Below, piece by piece: positions 7,176 to 15,798 of a DNA stretch of 33,692 bases. This DNA is from Lachnospiraceae bacterium. Lineage in GTDB: Bacteria; Bacillota; Clostridia; Lachnospirales; Lachnospiraceae. The stretch lies in contig JAEELB010000258.1 in the NCBI GenBank assembly GCA_016288705.1, positions 1-33,692 of the forward strand, in the 5' to 3' direction. Position numbers and translations under genes: made by a program. The notes beneath the pieces are model-generated. The model ran no database searches. It saw only the letters and a list, made by a program, of their open reading frames with translations, and had not been told where the DNA came from. The first letter of the stretch is position 1, and every line of letters starts with the position of its first letter.

Positions 7176-8780
7176 TTGGAAAAAAAGAGTATTTCCGTTC
7201 AGAAGACGGTGACTCTGCTCACTGTCATTATATTTTTCGGCGTTCTGACCTGGATCAACTTCTTCTGTTACAGGAGGTTTGTGGATTCGGACAGCGCCGC
7301 CGAGGCCTTATTGGCTATGAGGATCAGGGGAACTCATCACCTGTTTCCCGAGACCTGGTACATCAGCACCGACAGGCGGACGATCGCTACGGCAGTGCTG
7401 GCGTCCGTGATCTATCTGCTGTCCGGTAATATTTCATTTTCCATGGCGCTGTCCTGCACGATCTTTTCCGTCGTCATGGCTGCCGCTCTGATCTACATGC
7501 TGAAGGGGGCCGGGGCTTCGCAGCTCACCTGCCTGACGGCGCTCCTGCTCATCATGGCTCTTCCCGTGAGCGCCAACGGCATAATGTTCGAGAGCCGTTT
7601 CCCTTATTTTATGACTCTCCTGTACCTCTTTGCGTCCCATTATTCCGGGTACTTCACTTTCTTTTTCCTGACCGCGGGAGTGATGCTCAGAATGAGAGGG
7701 GAGGGATCCCACAAAAGAGCGAACAGCCTCCTTATCCTTCAGGGGCTTCTCTGCATCACAGCTTTTATTTACGGCGCCGCGGGGATGAGGGGCATGCAGC
7801 TGATAGTATTTCCTTTCCTCGTTCATTCCGCCATATGTTATCTCGGGGACTCAAAGGGGTTTACGGCGAAGGCTCCGGGATCATTGAAAGTCCTGGCCTT
7901 ATCGGGGATCATGACGGTATCGGCGCTTCTCGGAAGTCTGTTTTCCGGCGCCCCTTCCGTGCATACCGGCATGAGCGAAGCCAGACACCTTTTTACGTAC
8001 TTTGTCACGGCTTTCTTTACGAATCCCGCGTCCCTCCTCGGGACACAGAAGACGGAGAGCCTTTCGGATCCCGCATCCGTAATGCAGCTGCTGATGTGGG
8101 GCTCCGTTATCATTTCCCTTTATGCCCTCTGCAGGCTGATGAAGCGGGGAAAGAGAGAGGAAAAGCTTCTGCTGTCCTTTGTCCTGTGCTCGTATCTCCT
8201 GACGGTTTTCATCCTGACCGTGACAAGGTTTAACCGCGCTGAACGCTACAGCTGCATGGCCGTGCTTATTGTGGTGCTTTCTCTGTCTTTATTTACGGAG
8301 CATCTGAGGAGGGGCGGATATGATACCCTGTCCGCCGGTCTCACGTTTTTCTTTGTCTTTTATGCCCTGCTGAATCTCATATTTACTTATATCCCGGCTA
8401 TTGCCGACAAGGGCTGGGATTCGGATTCGGAAGAGGTGCTCTCGTGGATGGAGGAGAAGGGGTACGGTCTCGGGTACGCCAGAGACTGGGATGCGGACCG
8501 GCTCATGGTCAAGAGCAACGCCCTTATTACCTTTGGGACGGTGACCTCCGACCTGACGCTTGATGAAAACGGGGATCTCGTGTCCAGCAGGTGGCTCACC
8601 GATATGAACTGGTATCCGCCTGCCATTGACAGGGATCAGCCCTGTGTTTATGTGATACCAAACGACAGCGAGTTTGATGCGGAAATAAAACCTTTTCTGG
8701 AGGCGCATCCCGACGCGGAGAAGGCCTTCGAAAATGAAAGTTATGTCTGCTATCTGACTCCCGAGGTCTATGTGAACTGA
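7176..8780 (+). CDS. Polytopic membrane protein, GT-C-like, function unassigned
   Basis: About 534 aa from a TTG at 7176, which has GGAGG 9 nt upstream. A further in-frame TTG at 7134 would add a non-hydrophobic tail and has no ribosome binding site. There are about ten to eleven membrane helices followed by a soluble C-terminal domain of roughly 120 residues (rich in Asp, Trp and Tyr) that should lie outside the membrane. The first loop has RFVDSDSAAEALLAMR, where an acidic DSD follows the first helix, as in GT-C transferases and O-antigen/oligosaccharide-related membrane proteins. I cannot place it in a specific family. It is followed after 1 nt by a GT4 gene, so it belongs to the same glycan operon. 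Confidence 0.72.
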   Translation: MEKKSISVQKTVTLLTVIIFFGVLTWINFFCYRRFVDSDSAAEALLAMRIRGTHHLFPETWYISTDRRTIATAVLASVIYLLSGNISFSMALSCTIFSVVMAAALIYMLKGAGASQLTCLTALLLIMALPVSANGIMFESRFPYFMTLLYLFASHYSGYFTFFFLTAGVMLRMRGEGSHKRANSLLILQGLLCITAFIYGAAGMRGMQLIVFPFLVHSAICYLGDSKGFTAKAPGSLKVLALSGIMTVSALLGSLFSGAPSVHTGMSEARHLFTYFVTAFFTNPASLLGTQKTESLSDPASVMQLLMWGSVIISLYALCRLMKRGKREEKLLLSFVLCSYLLTVFILTVTRFNRAERYSCMAVLIVVLSLSLFTEHLRRGGYDTLSAGLTFFFVFYALLNLIFTYIPAIADKGWDSDSEEVLSWMEEKGYGLGYARDWDADRLMVKSNALITFGTVTSDLTLDENGDLVSSRWLTDMNWYPPAIDRDQPCVYVIPNDSEFDAEIKPFLEAHPDAEKAFENESYVCYLTPEVYVN

Positions 8781-8781
8781 T

Positions 8782-9873
8782 ATGAAGATAATGTTTCATC
8801 TTAACTGTCTCGAGAAAGGGGGCGCGGAAAGAGTCGTCTCCACTCTCGCCAACACTCTTTCGGGAAAGGGCCACGAGGTGGTCGTGGCCGCTGAATGGAA
8901 GGGGGAGGACGAGTTTCAGCTTCTCCCCGGAGTGAAGCATCTCATTATAGGACTTAAGCCCGAAGATGAAAATAAAAACCGTATCTCCCAATTTTTCATA
9001 AGGCTCAAAAATCTCGAGAAATGTCTGGCCGAGGAGAAGCCGGACGTTTTGGTGCCCTTTGCCCAGAAGGCGATCTACAGGGCGCTGATGGCGCAGAAAA
9101 AGACGGGATCAAAGGTGATCACGGCTGTCAGGACTGTCCCGGCCGGGCATTACGATCATTTTTCGGACAGGCTTCTGATCCCGTATTTGTTTCCCAGGGC
9201 GGCGGGATGCGTATTTCAGACCTCGGAGCAGCGGGACTATTTTAAGCCTCATATCCCGGAAAAGACCCGTATCATCCTTAATCCCGTGAACGACAGATAT
9301 CTTAACGCGAAATATCCGTTTCGGAGAACGAAAAGGGTAGTCACAAGCGGCAGGATCGTGGACTTTAAGAATCAGTCGCTTTTGATCGACGCCTTTATGG
9401 ATGTTCACGAGGAGTACCGGGATTATTCTCTGGAGATATACGGTCCGGATTCTCATGACGGCACAAAGGAGATACTTGAACGGAAGATCGCCGGTTACGG
9501 AGCGGGTTCATTTGTCCGTTTGATGGGGGGCTGTGACGACCTTGAGAACAGACTCAGGGATGCCGCTGTATACGCGTTTTCATCCGACTGGGAGGGACTG
9601 CCCAACGCTCTGATAGAAGCAATGGTGATGGGACTTCCGGTGGTGGCGACGGACTGCCCCTGCGGCGGGCCGGCCGAGATCATAGAGGACGGGGTGAACG
9701 GTCTGCTGGTGCCCATCAAGGACAGAAGGGCCCTTGCCGACGGGATGAAAAAACTCATAAAAGATTCCGCCCTTGCCGAAAGGCTTGGGCGGAATGCGAT
9801 GAAACTGCGCGATAAAACCGATCCTGAAATCGTCAGCTCTGAGTGGTGCCGGTTTCTTGAGTCTTTTTTGTGA
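8782..9873 (+). CDS. Glycosyltransferase family 4 protein
   Basis: A retaining GT-B enzyme of 363 aa that probably builds the same surface glycan as its upstream neighbours. Visible features are an N-terminal GGAER(V) loop (residues 13-17), the donor-domain TSGRIVDFKNQ motif, EX7E as EGLPNALIE (Glu271 to Glu279) and the CGGPAEII segment after it. It begins 1 nt after the preceding stop codon, so translation is probably coupled. Its last 41 bases overlap the end of the convergent gene on the minus strand. Pathways of this type use GalNAc, glucose or similar donors, but no specificity can be read from the sequence. Confidence 0.93.
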   Translation: MKIMFHLNCLEKGGAERVVSTLANTLSGKGHEVVVAAEWKGEDEFQLLPGVKHLIIGLKPEDENKNRISQFFIRLKNLEKCLAEEKPDVLVPFAQKAIYRALMAQKKTGSKVITAVRTVPAGHYDHFSDRLLIPYLFPRAAGCVFQTSEQRDYFKPHIPEKTRIILNPVNDRYLNAKYPFRRTKRVVTSGRIVDFKNQSLLIDAFMDVHEEYRDYSLEIYGPDSHDGTKEILERKIAGYGAGSFVRLMGGCDDLENRLRDAAVYAFSSDWEGLPNALIEAMVMGLPVVATDCPCGGPAEIIEDGVNGLLVPIKDRRALADGMKKLIKDSALAERLGRNAMKLRDKTDPEIVSSEWCRFLESFL

Positions 9874-10492
9874 GCTCGTCAAAGGCTTTCTGAACTGCAT
9901 CAAAGGTATCCTTCGATATCTGGGGAAGTTCGCCGCCCCAGGTCTTCTCGGCCTGCTTGTAACCCTTCTCGAAGGCCTCGCGCATATCCTGGAGCTTTTC
10001 GGGGTCATTGCCTGCCAGAGACTTGGCGAATTCAATGATCCTCTCGGAAGTCTGTTTGACTCCCCAGTAGCCGTCCTCGGAGATATCTTTCTGAGCCTGC
10101 GCCTTTGTAGCGGGATCAACCTCCAGCTTTCCTTCGGCGAGGAGCTTCCACATGTCATCGTCGGAAGCGATGCCTGATGCCTTGCCCTGTCCGATTATCA
10201 GCTTCTCAACGATGCTGCGGAGTTGGGCTGTGCGGTCCGCAAGATCAGCCTTCAACTTCTCGGCAATCTCGGGATTCGCCACCTTTGAAGGCTTGTCATA
10301 AACCTTCTGAGCACCATCCTTCTCTGCCTGGACTGCTTCTTCGGACTTCTCGTAGACTGCCGCGGCGTCGCTGAACTTGGAAGTCTTTGCGGCGGCCTCA
10401 TCGGTCTGCTTCGTCTCCTTTGCGGGAACCTTTGTGGCCGAATAAGCGGTCTGAACTGCCTGGTAACTGCCTGTAATTCCATTTACACTCAT
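9833..10492 (-). CDS. Conserved protein of unknown function
   Basis: A 219-aa soluble protein without signal peptide or membrane helices. The first 80 residues are low-complexity (Ala, Lys, Thr, Glu) and look disordered. The remainder is an ordered-looking helical domain with SIVEKLIIGQG, a DISEDGYWGV motif and a KTWGGELPQIS motif. From memory, this combination recurs in uncharacterised proteins of Lachnospiraceae, but I cannot name an established family. AAGGAGG lies 8 nt before the ATG at 10492, and a promoter is visible upstream, so it is a single-gene unit. The 3' end overlaps a convergent glycosyltransferase by 41 bp, with no terminator visible between them. Confidence 0.82.
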   Translation of the reverse strand: MSVNGITGSYQAVQTAYSATKVPAKETKQTDEAAAKTSKFSDAAAVYEKSEEAVQAEKDGAQKVYDKPSKVANPEIAEKLKADLADRTAQLRSIVEKLIIGQGKASGIASDDDMWKLLAEGKLEVDPATKAQAQKDISEDGYWGVKQTSERIIEFAKSLAGNDPEKLQDMREAFEKGYKQAEKTWGGELPQISKDTFDAVQKAFDELTKKTQETGTTQS

Positions 10493-10543
10493 TTCCTTTT
10501 CCTCCTTCCGTGGGTTGTATGGTGTGTAGTTACACTTATCTGT

Positions 10544-10572
10544 AGTTTAATGCATCGGTGCGTGGAATGCAA
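10544..10572 (-). promoter_or_regulatory. Promoter for the conserved unknown gene
   Basis: On the minus strand TTGCAT (10567-10572), a 17-bp spacer and TAAACT (10544-10549) predict a TSS near 10537 and a 45-nt leader. A short GTGTA-GT-TACAC dyad at 10524-10535 lies at the predicted start of the RNA. Confidence 0.55.
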
Positions 10573-10604
10573 GGATTATTTCGGTCGATCTGTGAGAAAA
10601 CCTA

Positions 10605-10678
10605 ACCCGCCTCCCTGGGATAATCCCATGGACCCGATAAAAAAGCGGAAAACGTCAAATTTATCGGGTGGAGGCGGT
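10605..10678. repeat. Nested inverted repeat that can fold as a three-way junction
   Basis: An outer stem CCGCCTCC (10607-10614) pairs with GGAGGCGG (10670-10677). Inside are a 5-bp hairpin TGGGA-TAA-TCCCA (10616-10628) and a perfect 10-bp stem ACCCGATAAA (10632-10641) with TTTATCGGGT (10660-10669) around an 18-nt A-rich loop. It lies between two divergent genes and upstream of both predicted promoters. It may be a DNA-level regulatory dyad, a remnant of a small repeat element, or a structured RNA from an unseen promoter. Confidence 0.6.
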
Positions 10679-10776
10679 CTCTGTACAGGGATGGAAGAAG
10701 ACATTTTCCACGGCTCCCTGCCCGGGCCGGGAGGACGGGATGGATGAAACAGGAAGCCGAAAAGAGTGGATCAGAT

Positions 10777-10805
10777 TTTACTCGGCCGGAGAATTGAAGT
10801 ATAAT
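10777..10805 (+). promoter_or_regulatory. Sigma-A promoter for the fused spermidine synthase-dapF unit
   Basis: TTTACT (10777-10782), a 17-bp spacer and a perfect TATAAT (10800-10805) predict a TSS near 10812, only about 15 nt before the ATG at 10827. The site helps fix that start. Confidence 0.65.
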
Positions 10806-10826
10806 GTGTGCCAGGAACTGAACAAT

Positions 10827-12584
10827 ATGAAAAACAGACCCATACTCAGCAATAAACTCTATCTCTACCTCACGGAATTCTTTTCAGGAGTATCCGTGAT
10901 GGCGGTGGAACTGGGAGCCAGCAGGCTTCTGGCTCCCTATTTCTCGTCCTCCCAGATAGTCTGGACCATAATCATCGGCACTATCATGATCGCCATGGCC
11001 CTGGGAAATATCTGCGGAGGCAGGTGGGCGGACCGGGATCCGGATCCCGACAGACTCTACAGGCGGCTTCTCATCGCTTCGGTGTGGATCGCCGCCATCC
11101 CTTTTCTGGGCCGTTATGTGATCCTGCTGGTTTCGGGCCTCCTAGTGCTTTCCATAAATGAAAACTTTCTCATAGTCGCCGCCTTTATTTCCTGCGCGGT
11201 GATATTTGTGTTTCCGCTCTTCCTTCTGGGCACCGTCACCCCGTCTCTTGTTAAATATACGGTGGATTCTCTTGACGACAGCGGTGAGATAGTGGGGAGA
11301 CTGAACGCCTGCAACACTACGGGCAGCATTATAGGAACGTTCCTTCCCACCTTCGTGACCATCCCTTCCGTGGGGACTTCAGCCACCTTTATCATTTTTT
11401 CGGGGATCCTGTTTCTGATAGCTCTGTGCTATTTCGTCAGTTCACGCACCGGCAGGAAAGGGGTCATCGTGTCTTCGGTATTGTTTGTCCTGTTTTCCGT
11501 CCTGGGAAGCAGGGCTTCCTTCGCTTTCTGGGAACAGGGTCTCACTTATGAGGGAGAGTCCGTCTACAACTATCTGCAGGTGAAGGAAGAGAAGGACAGA
11601 GTCATTTTTTCAACCAATGTTCTCTTCGGGGTGCAGTCCGTCAGGATGAAGGAGGGCGGACTCACTGGAATGTACTACGATTACGCACTGGCCGCGCTCC
11701 CCATGTCGGGAAGCCCGGAGGAACCCGGCGTGAGCGCCGGACAACCGGACACGGCGCTTTCCGTGTCGGGGATATCGTCCGGCGAGGAAAAAACCGCAGG
11801 TCCCGGGGAGCCCCCGGCGTCCGGCGCATCTCCGGATAGCGCTGATCCTTCGGGAGGCAGGGACGTGCTGGTATTGGGAAGCTGCATGGGCACTTTCGAG
11901 ACCCAGTGTGAGACTTATTTTCCCGGAGTGAGGGTGTCGGGAGTGGAGATCGACAGGAAGATAACGGAGCTTGCACACAGGTATTTCGGGCTCAGGGAGG
12001 ACGCGGATATCACCACCTACGATGCCAGAGCCTATCTGGCGGCGGACCGCAAACGGTACGACGTGATCTTTGTGGACGCCTTTCAGGATATCACCGTCCC
12101 CTTTCAGGTGTCTTCAAAAGAATTCTTTGAGCTCACCTTTGACCATTTGAAGGATAATGGTATCCTTGTCATGAACATGAATATGCGTTCCGACGGGGAG
12201 AGAGGACTGAACCGGGCTCTTGCGGATACCGTGTCCTCAGTGTGCGGAGACGTGTATACCGTGGACGTCTACGGGAGCACAAACAGGATATTGTTTGCGG
12301 GGAAAGACATTGAGACCGGCCTTGGCGATCTTTTGAGAAGAAGGACCGGGGAGATGGGCGGAAGAATCGTATCTCCGGAAAGTGATGAAGCGCTGCTCTC
12401 CCGGTTCTTTGCTTACGAGGCGGACGCCATGGAAAAATACGAGGCGGGGGATATGATCCTCACGGACGACAGGTCTCCGGTGGAACTTCTCTCCATGCGG
12501 GCTCTGGACGGTTTTATTTCCGAGGAACTGTCCTGGTACAGGGAAGAGATCAGGAAAAAGGGGCTGTCGGCAATAACAGGGTAG
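10827..12584 (+). CDS. Fused membrane / spermidine-synthase-like protein
   Basis: 585 aa. The N-terminal part (about residues 10-245) is a multi-helix membrane domain with the LTEFFSGVSVMAVELGASR and GGRWADR features of the fused MFS/spermidine synthase family. The C-terminal part (from about residue 345) is a Rossmann methyltransferase/aminopropyltransferase-like domain with VLGSCMG, an acidic VEID and an IFVDAFQD motif. Substrate is unproven for this family. The start at ATG 10827 is preferred because it directly follows a strong promoter and matches where homologous sequence begins; an in-frame start at 10668 would lie inside an inverted repeat. Odd feature: about 50 residues rich in Pro, Ser, Gly and Glu separate the two domains (about 294-344). 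The gene ends in TAG and is followed after 28 nt by dapF. Confidence 0.87.
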   Translation: MKNRPILSNKLYLYLTEFFSGVSVMAVELGASRLLAPYFSSSQIVWTIIIGTIMIAMALGNICGGRWADRDPDPDRLYRRLLIASVWIAAIPFLGRYVILLVSGLLVLSINENFLIVAAFISCAVIFVFPLFLLGTVTPSLVKYTVDSLDDSGEIVGRLNACNTTGSIIGTFLPTFVTIPSVGTSATFIIFSGILFLIALCYFVSSRTGRKGVIVSSVLFVLFSVLGSRASFAFWEQGLTYEGESVYNYLQVKEEKDRVIFSTNVLFGVQSVRMKEGGLTGMYYDYALAALPMSGSPEEPGVSAGQPDTALSVSGISSGEEKTAGPGEPPASGASPDSADPSGGRDVLVLGSCMGTFETQCETYFPGVRVSGVEIDRKITELAHRYFGLREDADITTYDARAYLAADRKRYDVIFVDAFQDITVPFQVSSKEFFELTFDHLKDNGILVMNMNMRSDGERGLNRALADTVSSVCGDVYTVDVYGSTNRILFAGKDIETGLGDLLRRRTGEMGGRIVSPESDEALLSRFFAYEADAMEKYEAGDMILTDDRSPVELLSMRALDGFISEELSWYREEIRKKGLSAITG

Positions 12585-12612
12585 TATTGTCACTTCAGGA
12601 CAGGAGGTAAAT

Positions 12613-13452
12613 ATGAGATTTACAAAGATGCACGGCTGCGGAAACGACTATATATACGTGAACGGCTTTGAAGAGACGGTGCCTCAGGAGAATAAGAGCA
12701 ATCTGGCCCAGAAACTCTCGGACAGGCATTTCGGGATAGGCTCCGACGGGCTTATTTTCATAAATCCCTCCGACAAGGCGGATTTCGAGATGGAAATGTA
12801 CAATGCCGACGGGAGCCGCGGAAAGATGTGCGGCAACGGTATCAGGTGCGTGGCGAAGTACGTCTACGACAAGGGCATGACGGGAAAGAAGGAACTGACC
12901 ATAGAAAGCTGCGGAAGGATAATGGAACTCACCCTCTACACGGATCACGGAAATAAAGTGGATCACGTGAGGGTAAATATGGGCTGCCCCGAGCTCAGGG
13001 CGTCGGAGATCCCGGTGATATCGGACAAGGAAAGGGTGATAGACGAGCCCGTGAAGATAGGGGGCTCAAAGTACAGGATCACCTGCCTGTCCATGGGAAA
13101 TCCCCATGCGGTGGTTTTTATGAACGAGATCCACAGCCTCGATCTGGCTGTCATCGGACCTCAGTTTGAATGCGACGGTCTCTTTCCCGAGAGGATAAAC
13201 ACGGAATTTGTAAGGGTCGTCGATCCCGGGCATCTCGAGATGAGGGTCTGGGAGAGAGGCTCCGGCGAGACTCTGGCCTGCGGCACCGGATGTAGCGCCT
13301 CTGCCGTGGCGGCGGTGCTCCTGGGACATACGCATCATTCGGTGGAGGTGAAGACAAGAGGCGGTTCCATGCAGGTGGAATGGGCCGGGACCGAAGACGA
13401 TTCCGTATATCTCACCGGTTCTGCGGTGAAGGTGTTTGAAGGCGAGATATAA
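12613..13452 (+). CDS. dapF: Diaminopimelate epimerase
   Basis: Interconverts LL- and meso-diaminopimelate for lysine and peptidoglycan synthesis in the cytoplasm. It has 279 aa, the usual length. Both catalytic cysteines are in place: Cys73 in MCGNGIRC and Cys223 in ACGTGCSAS. Other conserved elements are the N-terminal KMHGCGNDY and MGNPHAV. AGGAGG lies 5 nt before the ATG at 12613. It follows the fused spermidine-synthase gene closely and is probably cotranscribed. The iron-type permease gene begins 34 bp downstream with no clear terminator between; a weak TTCTTT/AAAGAA hairpin lies in the gap. Confidence 0.97.
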   Translation: MRFTKMHGCGNDYIYVNGFEETVPQENKSNLAQKLSDRHFGIGSDGLIFINPSDKADFEMEMYNADGSRGKMCGNGIRCVAKYVYDKGMTGKKELTIESCGRIMELTLYTDHGNKVDHVRVNMGCPELRASEIPVISDKERVIDEPVKIGGSKYRITCLSMGNPHAVVFMNEIHSLDLAVIGPQFECDGLFPERINTEFVRVVDPGHLEMRVWERGSGETLACGTGCSASAVAAVLLGHTHHSVEVKTRGGSMQVEWAGTEDDSVYLTGSAVKVFEGEI

Positions 13453-13486
13453 CTTTCTTTCCGGATAAAGAAAAGGGGCATTTCGG

Positions 13487-15169
13487 GTGAAGAGCGTAAG
13501 CAGATACTTTGATATAAAGAACCTGCTGATGGTTTCCGTTGTGGCGTTCCTTCTTGTGTTTCAGGTGTTCCCCCTGTTGTTTCTCGTTACGCGTTCGTTT
13601 TTGCCGGAGGGGCACTTTTCCCTTGAGGGGCTGAGGAGGATATATACTTACGGCCTGAACCTGAGCTGCCTGAAAAACACCCTGGTCACCGCCTTTCTGT
13701 CCATGGTGTTCGGAGTCCTCATCGCATTTCCTCTGGCCTGGCTTGTGGGAAGGACCAATCTGTACGGAAAAGGCTTTTTCAGAGGCCTCTTTGTGGGGAC
13801 CTATATGGTTCCTCCGTATGTGGGGGCCATGGCCTGGCTCAGGCTCCTGAACCCCACTGTCGGCACTCTGAATGTGTTCCTGCAGAAACTGTTTCATCTG
13901 GAAAGCGCCCCTTTCAATATATATTCCATAGGCGGGCTGGTGTGGGTGCTTACCACCTTTTATTATCCATACGCCTTTATCACCATTTCCAGAGCCATGG
14001 AGAAGATGGATCCCTCTCTTGAGGAGGCCTCCAGGAGCTGCGGGGCTTCTCCCCTGAGGACCTTATTTACGGTGACCCTGCCCCTGATGATGCCATCCGT
14101 TGTAGCCGCAGGGATCCTGGTGTTTGTGGCCGCAGCCTCCTGCTACGGCATACCTTCCATCATAGGCGCTCCCGGGAAGATATATACCATCACCACCAGG
14201 ATAGCGGATTATGTGTCGGTGGGCTCCGCGAAAAGCCTGTCGGATGCCGCGTCCCTCGCCGTATTTCTCATGCTGGTCTCCTTCGTGATGCTCTATCTGT
14301 CCCGATTTGCCCTGTCCGGCAGAAATTACATCACCGTGTCGGGAAAGAGCACAAGGCCGAATATCGTGGATCTGGGGAAATGGAGGATACCGGTGACGGT
14401 GCTTGTGTCCCTGTTTTCGTTTATCGTGGTCATTCTGCCCTTCCTGACCGTGTTTGCCACTTCGTTTACGGTAAATATGGGAAAGTCGGTCTTTGCCCGG
14501 GGAAATTTCACCCTGAAGTACTGGGGGACCATCGTATCCAGAAGCTCGATAATCAGGTCTGCCGGGAACTCGGTTCTCTCAGCGTTTCTGGCGGCGACCT
14601 TCGGAATGATCATATGCATTCTCATGTCTTATCTTCTCAAAAGGACGGAGGTTAAGGGGAGGCAGGTACCGGATTTCCTTATAACCGTGGGCTCCGGAAC
14701 TCCAAGCGTGGTGATCGCCCTGTCCCTCATCATGACCATGACCGGCAGGTTCGGCATAAACATATACAATACCATTGCCATCATGGTCATAGCCTACATG
14801 ATCAAGTACATGCTCATGGGAATGAGAACGGTGGTGTCGGCATTGTCACAGGTCAGCCCCTCCCTTGAGGAAGCCTCCGGGATCTCGGGGGCAGGGTGGT
14901 TACGGAGGATGAAAGACATCACGATCCCCCTCATACTTCCGTCTGTAGTGGCGGGGTGGTTCCTTATTTTCATACCCTGTTTCTACGAGCTCACAATGTC
15001 AAATCTGCTCTATTCCAACAATACAAAGACTCTCGGGGTGGAACTTTTCCTGTACCAGACCTATCACAGCCAGCAGACCGCTTCAGCCCTTGCGGGAGGG
15101 ATCCTGCTGGTAGTCCTTCTGGCGAATGTGATCCTGGGCAGGACCACCCGCGGAAAGTTTTCCATATGA
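13487..15169 (+). CDS. Iron(III)-type ABC transporter, fused permease
   Basis: Integral membrane permease of 560 aa with about twelve helices, formed by two fused BPD_transp_1 units as in FbpB/SfuB/AfuB ferric-iron importers. Each half carries an EAA loop that contacts the ATPase: EEASRSCGASPLR near residue 185 and EEASGISGAGWLR near 463, each followed by a LPxxxPSVVA stretch. The start is GTG 13487, with AAGGGG upstream. The matching ATPase is encoded 1.2 kb downstream, and two cNMP-binding genes lie between. No periplasmic/lipoprotein binding component is seen in the window, so it must be encoded elsewhere or be shared. Thiamine, putrescine and 2-aminoethylphosphonate importers use related fused permeases and cannot be excluded. 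Confidence 0.88.
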   Translation: MKSVSRYFDIKNLLMVSVVAFLLVFQVFPLLFLVTRSFLPEGHFSLEGLRRIYTYGLNLSCLKNTLVTAFLSMVFGVLIAFPLAWLVGRTNLYGKGFFRGLFVGTYMVPPYVGAMAWLRLLNPTVGTLNVFLQKLFHLESAPFNIYSIGGLVWVLTTFYYPYAFITISRAMEKMDPSLEEASRSCGASPLRTLFTVTLPLMMPSVVAAGILVFVAAASCYGIPSIIGAPGKIYTITTRIADYVSVGSAKSLSDAASLAVFLMLVSFVMLYLSRFALSGRNYITVSGKSTRPNIVDLGKWRIPVTVLVSLFSFIVVILPFLTVFATSFTVNMGKSVFARGNFTLKYWGTIVSRSSIIRSAGNSVLSAFLAATFGMIICILMSYLLKRTEVKGRQVPDFLITVGSGTPSVVIALSLIMTMTGRFGINIYNTIAIMVIAYMIKYMLMGMRTVVSALSQVSPSLEEASGISGAGWLRRMKDITIPLILPSVVAGWFLIFIPCFYELTMSNLLYSNNTKTLGVELFLYQTYHSQQTASALAGGILLVVLLANVILGRTTRGKFSI

Positions 15170-15217
15170 GGCTTTTGTCCGCCGGCGGAAGGAAATGTGC
15201 TTTGTGCGCACGGAAAC

Positions 15218-15246
15218 TTGCGCCAATGCTCCGTCGATAGTAAAAT
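15218..15246 (+). promoter_or_regulatory. Promoter for the cNMP-binding gene pair
   Basis: TTGCGC (15218-15223), a 17-bp spacer and TAAAAT (15241-15246) predict a TSS near 15253 and a 50-nt leader. Just upstream is a perfect 12-bp palindrome (15178-15189) and an 8-bp GTGCGCAC palindrome (15204-15211), both possible operators. The pair can therefore be expressed apart from the permease. Confidence 0.5.
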
Positions 15247-15302
15247 AATCATGAGTGTGCCCGGAAGGGTGACGGCAAATATGTAAAGGAGGGTTCGGGA
15301 AA

Positions 15303-15776
15303 ATGAGTATGAGATCATTCAACAAAGGCGAGGTAATATGCCTTGAAGGCGATCCCGGGGACTGCATGTTCATTATTGAGGGAGGAAAGGCCGGAGTTTT
15401 TGAAGACTACGGAAAACCCTCGGAAAAAAAGGTGACGGATCTTGAAGTGGGCGCTATGTTCGGGGAGATGAGCCTGTTGGATCATGAGCCCAGATCGGCT
15501 ACCGTCGTTGCCACGGAGGATGACACGGCCCTTCAGGTGATCAGCGAGGAAAATTTCCGGGATTTCTTTGAAAAGTCCCCGCAGACTGCCATGAAGCTTG
15601 CGGAACAGATGTCCCATCGTCTTCGCATTGTCACGAAGGAATACTATGAAGCCTGCCGCACGGTTTATGATGCCGTCGAGGTGGAGAAGAGAGGCGGAAA
15701 GAAGAGCGAGAGGCTCATGGAACGCATAAAGAAACTGTGCTCTGTCCACCTGAATTCCCGAAAAGCAGAGGCGTGA
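15303..15776 (+). CDS. Stand-alone cyclic-nucleotide-binding protein 1
   Basis: 157 aa, a single CNB (CAP_ED) beta-barrel domain. The phosphate-binding cassette is intact: FGEMSLL at 53-59 (Glu55 would contact the ribose hydroxyl) and PRSAT at 63-67 (Arg64 would contact the phosphate). After the barrel there is only a charged helical tail of about 50 residues. The winged-helix DNA-binding domain of CRP/FNR proteins (which are about 210-230 aa) is absent, as are kinase or channel domains. It probably senses a nucleotide and signals by protein-protein contact. AAAGGAGGG lies 9 nt before the ATG at 15303. It is a paralog of the next gene and sits inside an ABC importer locus, so a role in transporter control is plausible but inferred. 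Confidence 0.87.
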   Translation: MSMRSFNKGEVICLEGDPGDCMFIIEGGKAGVFEDYGKPSEKKVTDLEVGAMFGEMSLLDHEPRSATVVATEDDTALQVISEENFRDFFEKSPQTAMKLAEQMSHRLRIVTKEYYEACRTVYDAVEVEKRGGKKSERLMERIKKLCSVHLNSRKAEA

Positions 15777-15798
15777 TCCACTAACAGGAGGAAAAAAG

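Noticed and set aside
10605-10678. Known riboswitch class
   Set aside because: Compared by eye with purine, TPP, c-di-GMP, SAM and fluoride consensus features; none fits, and the predicted promoter lies downstream of the element.
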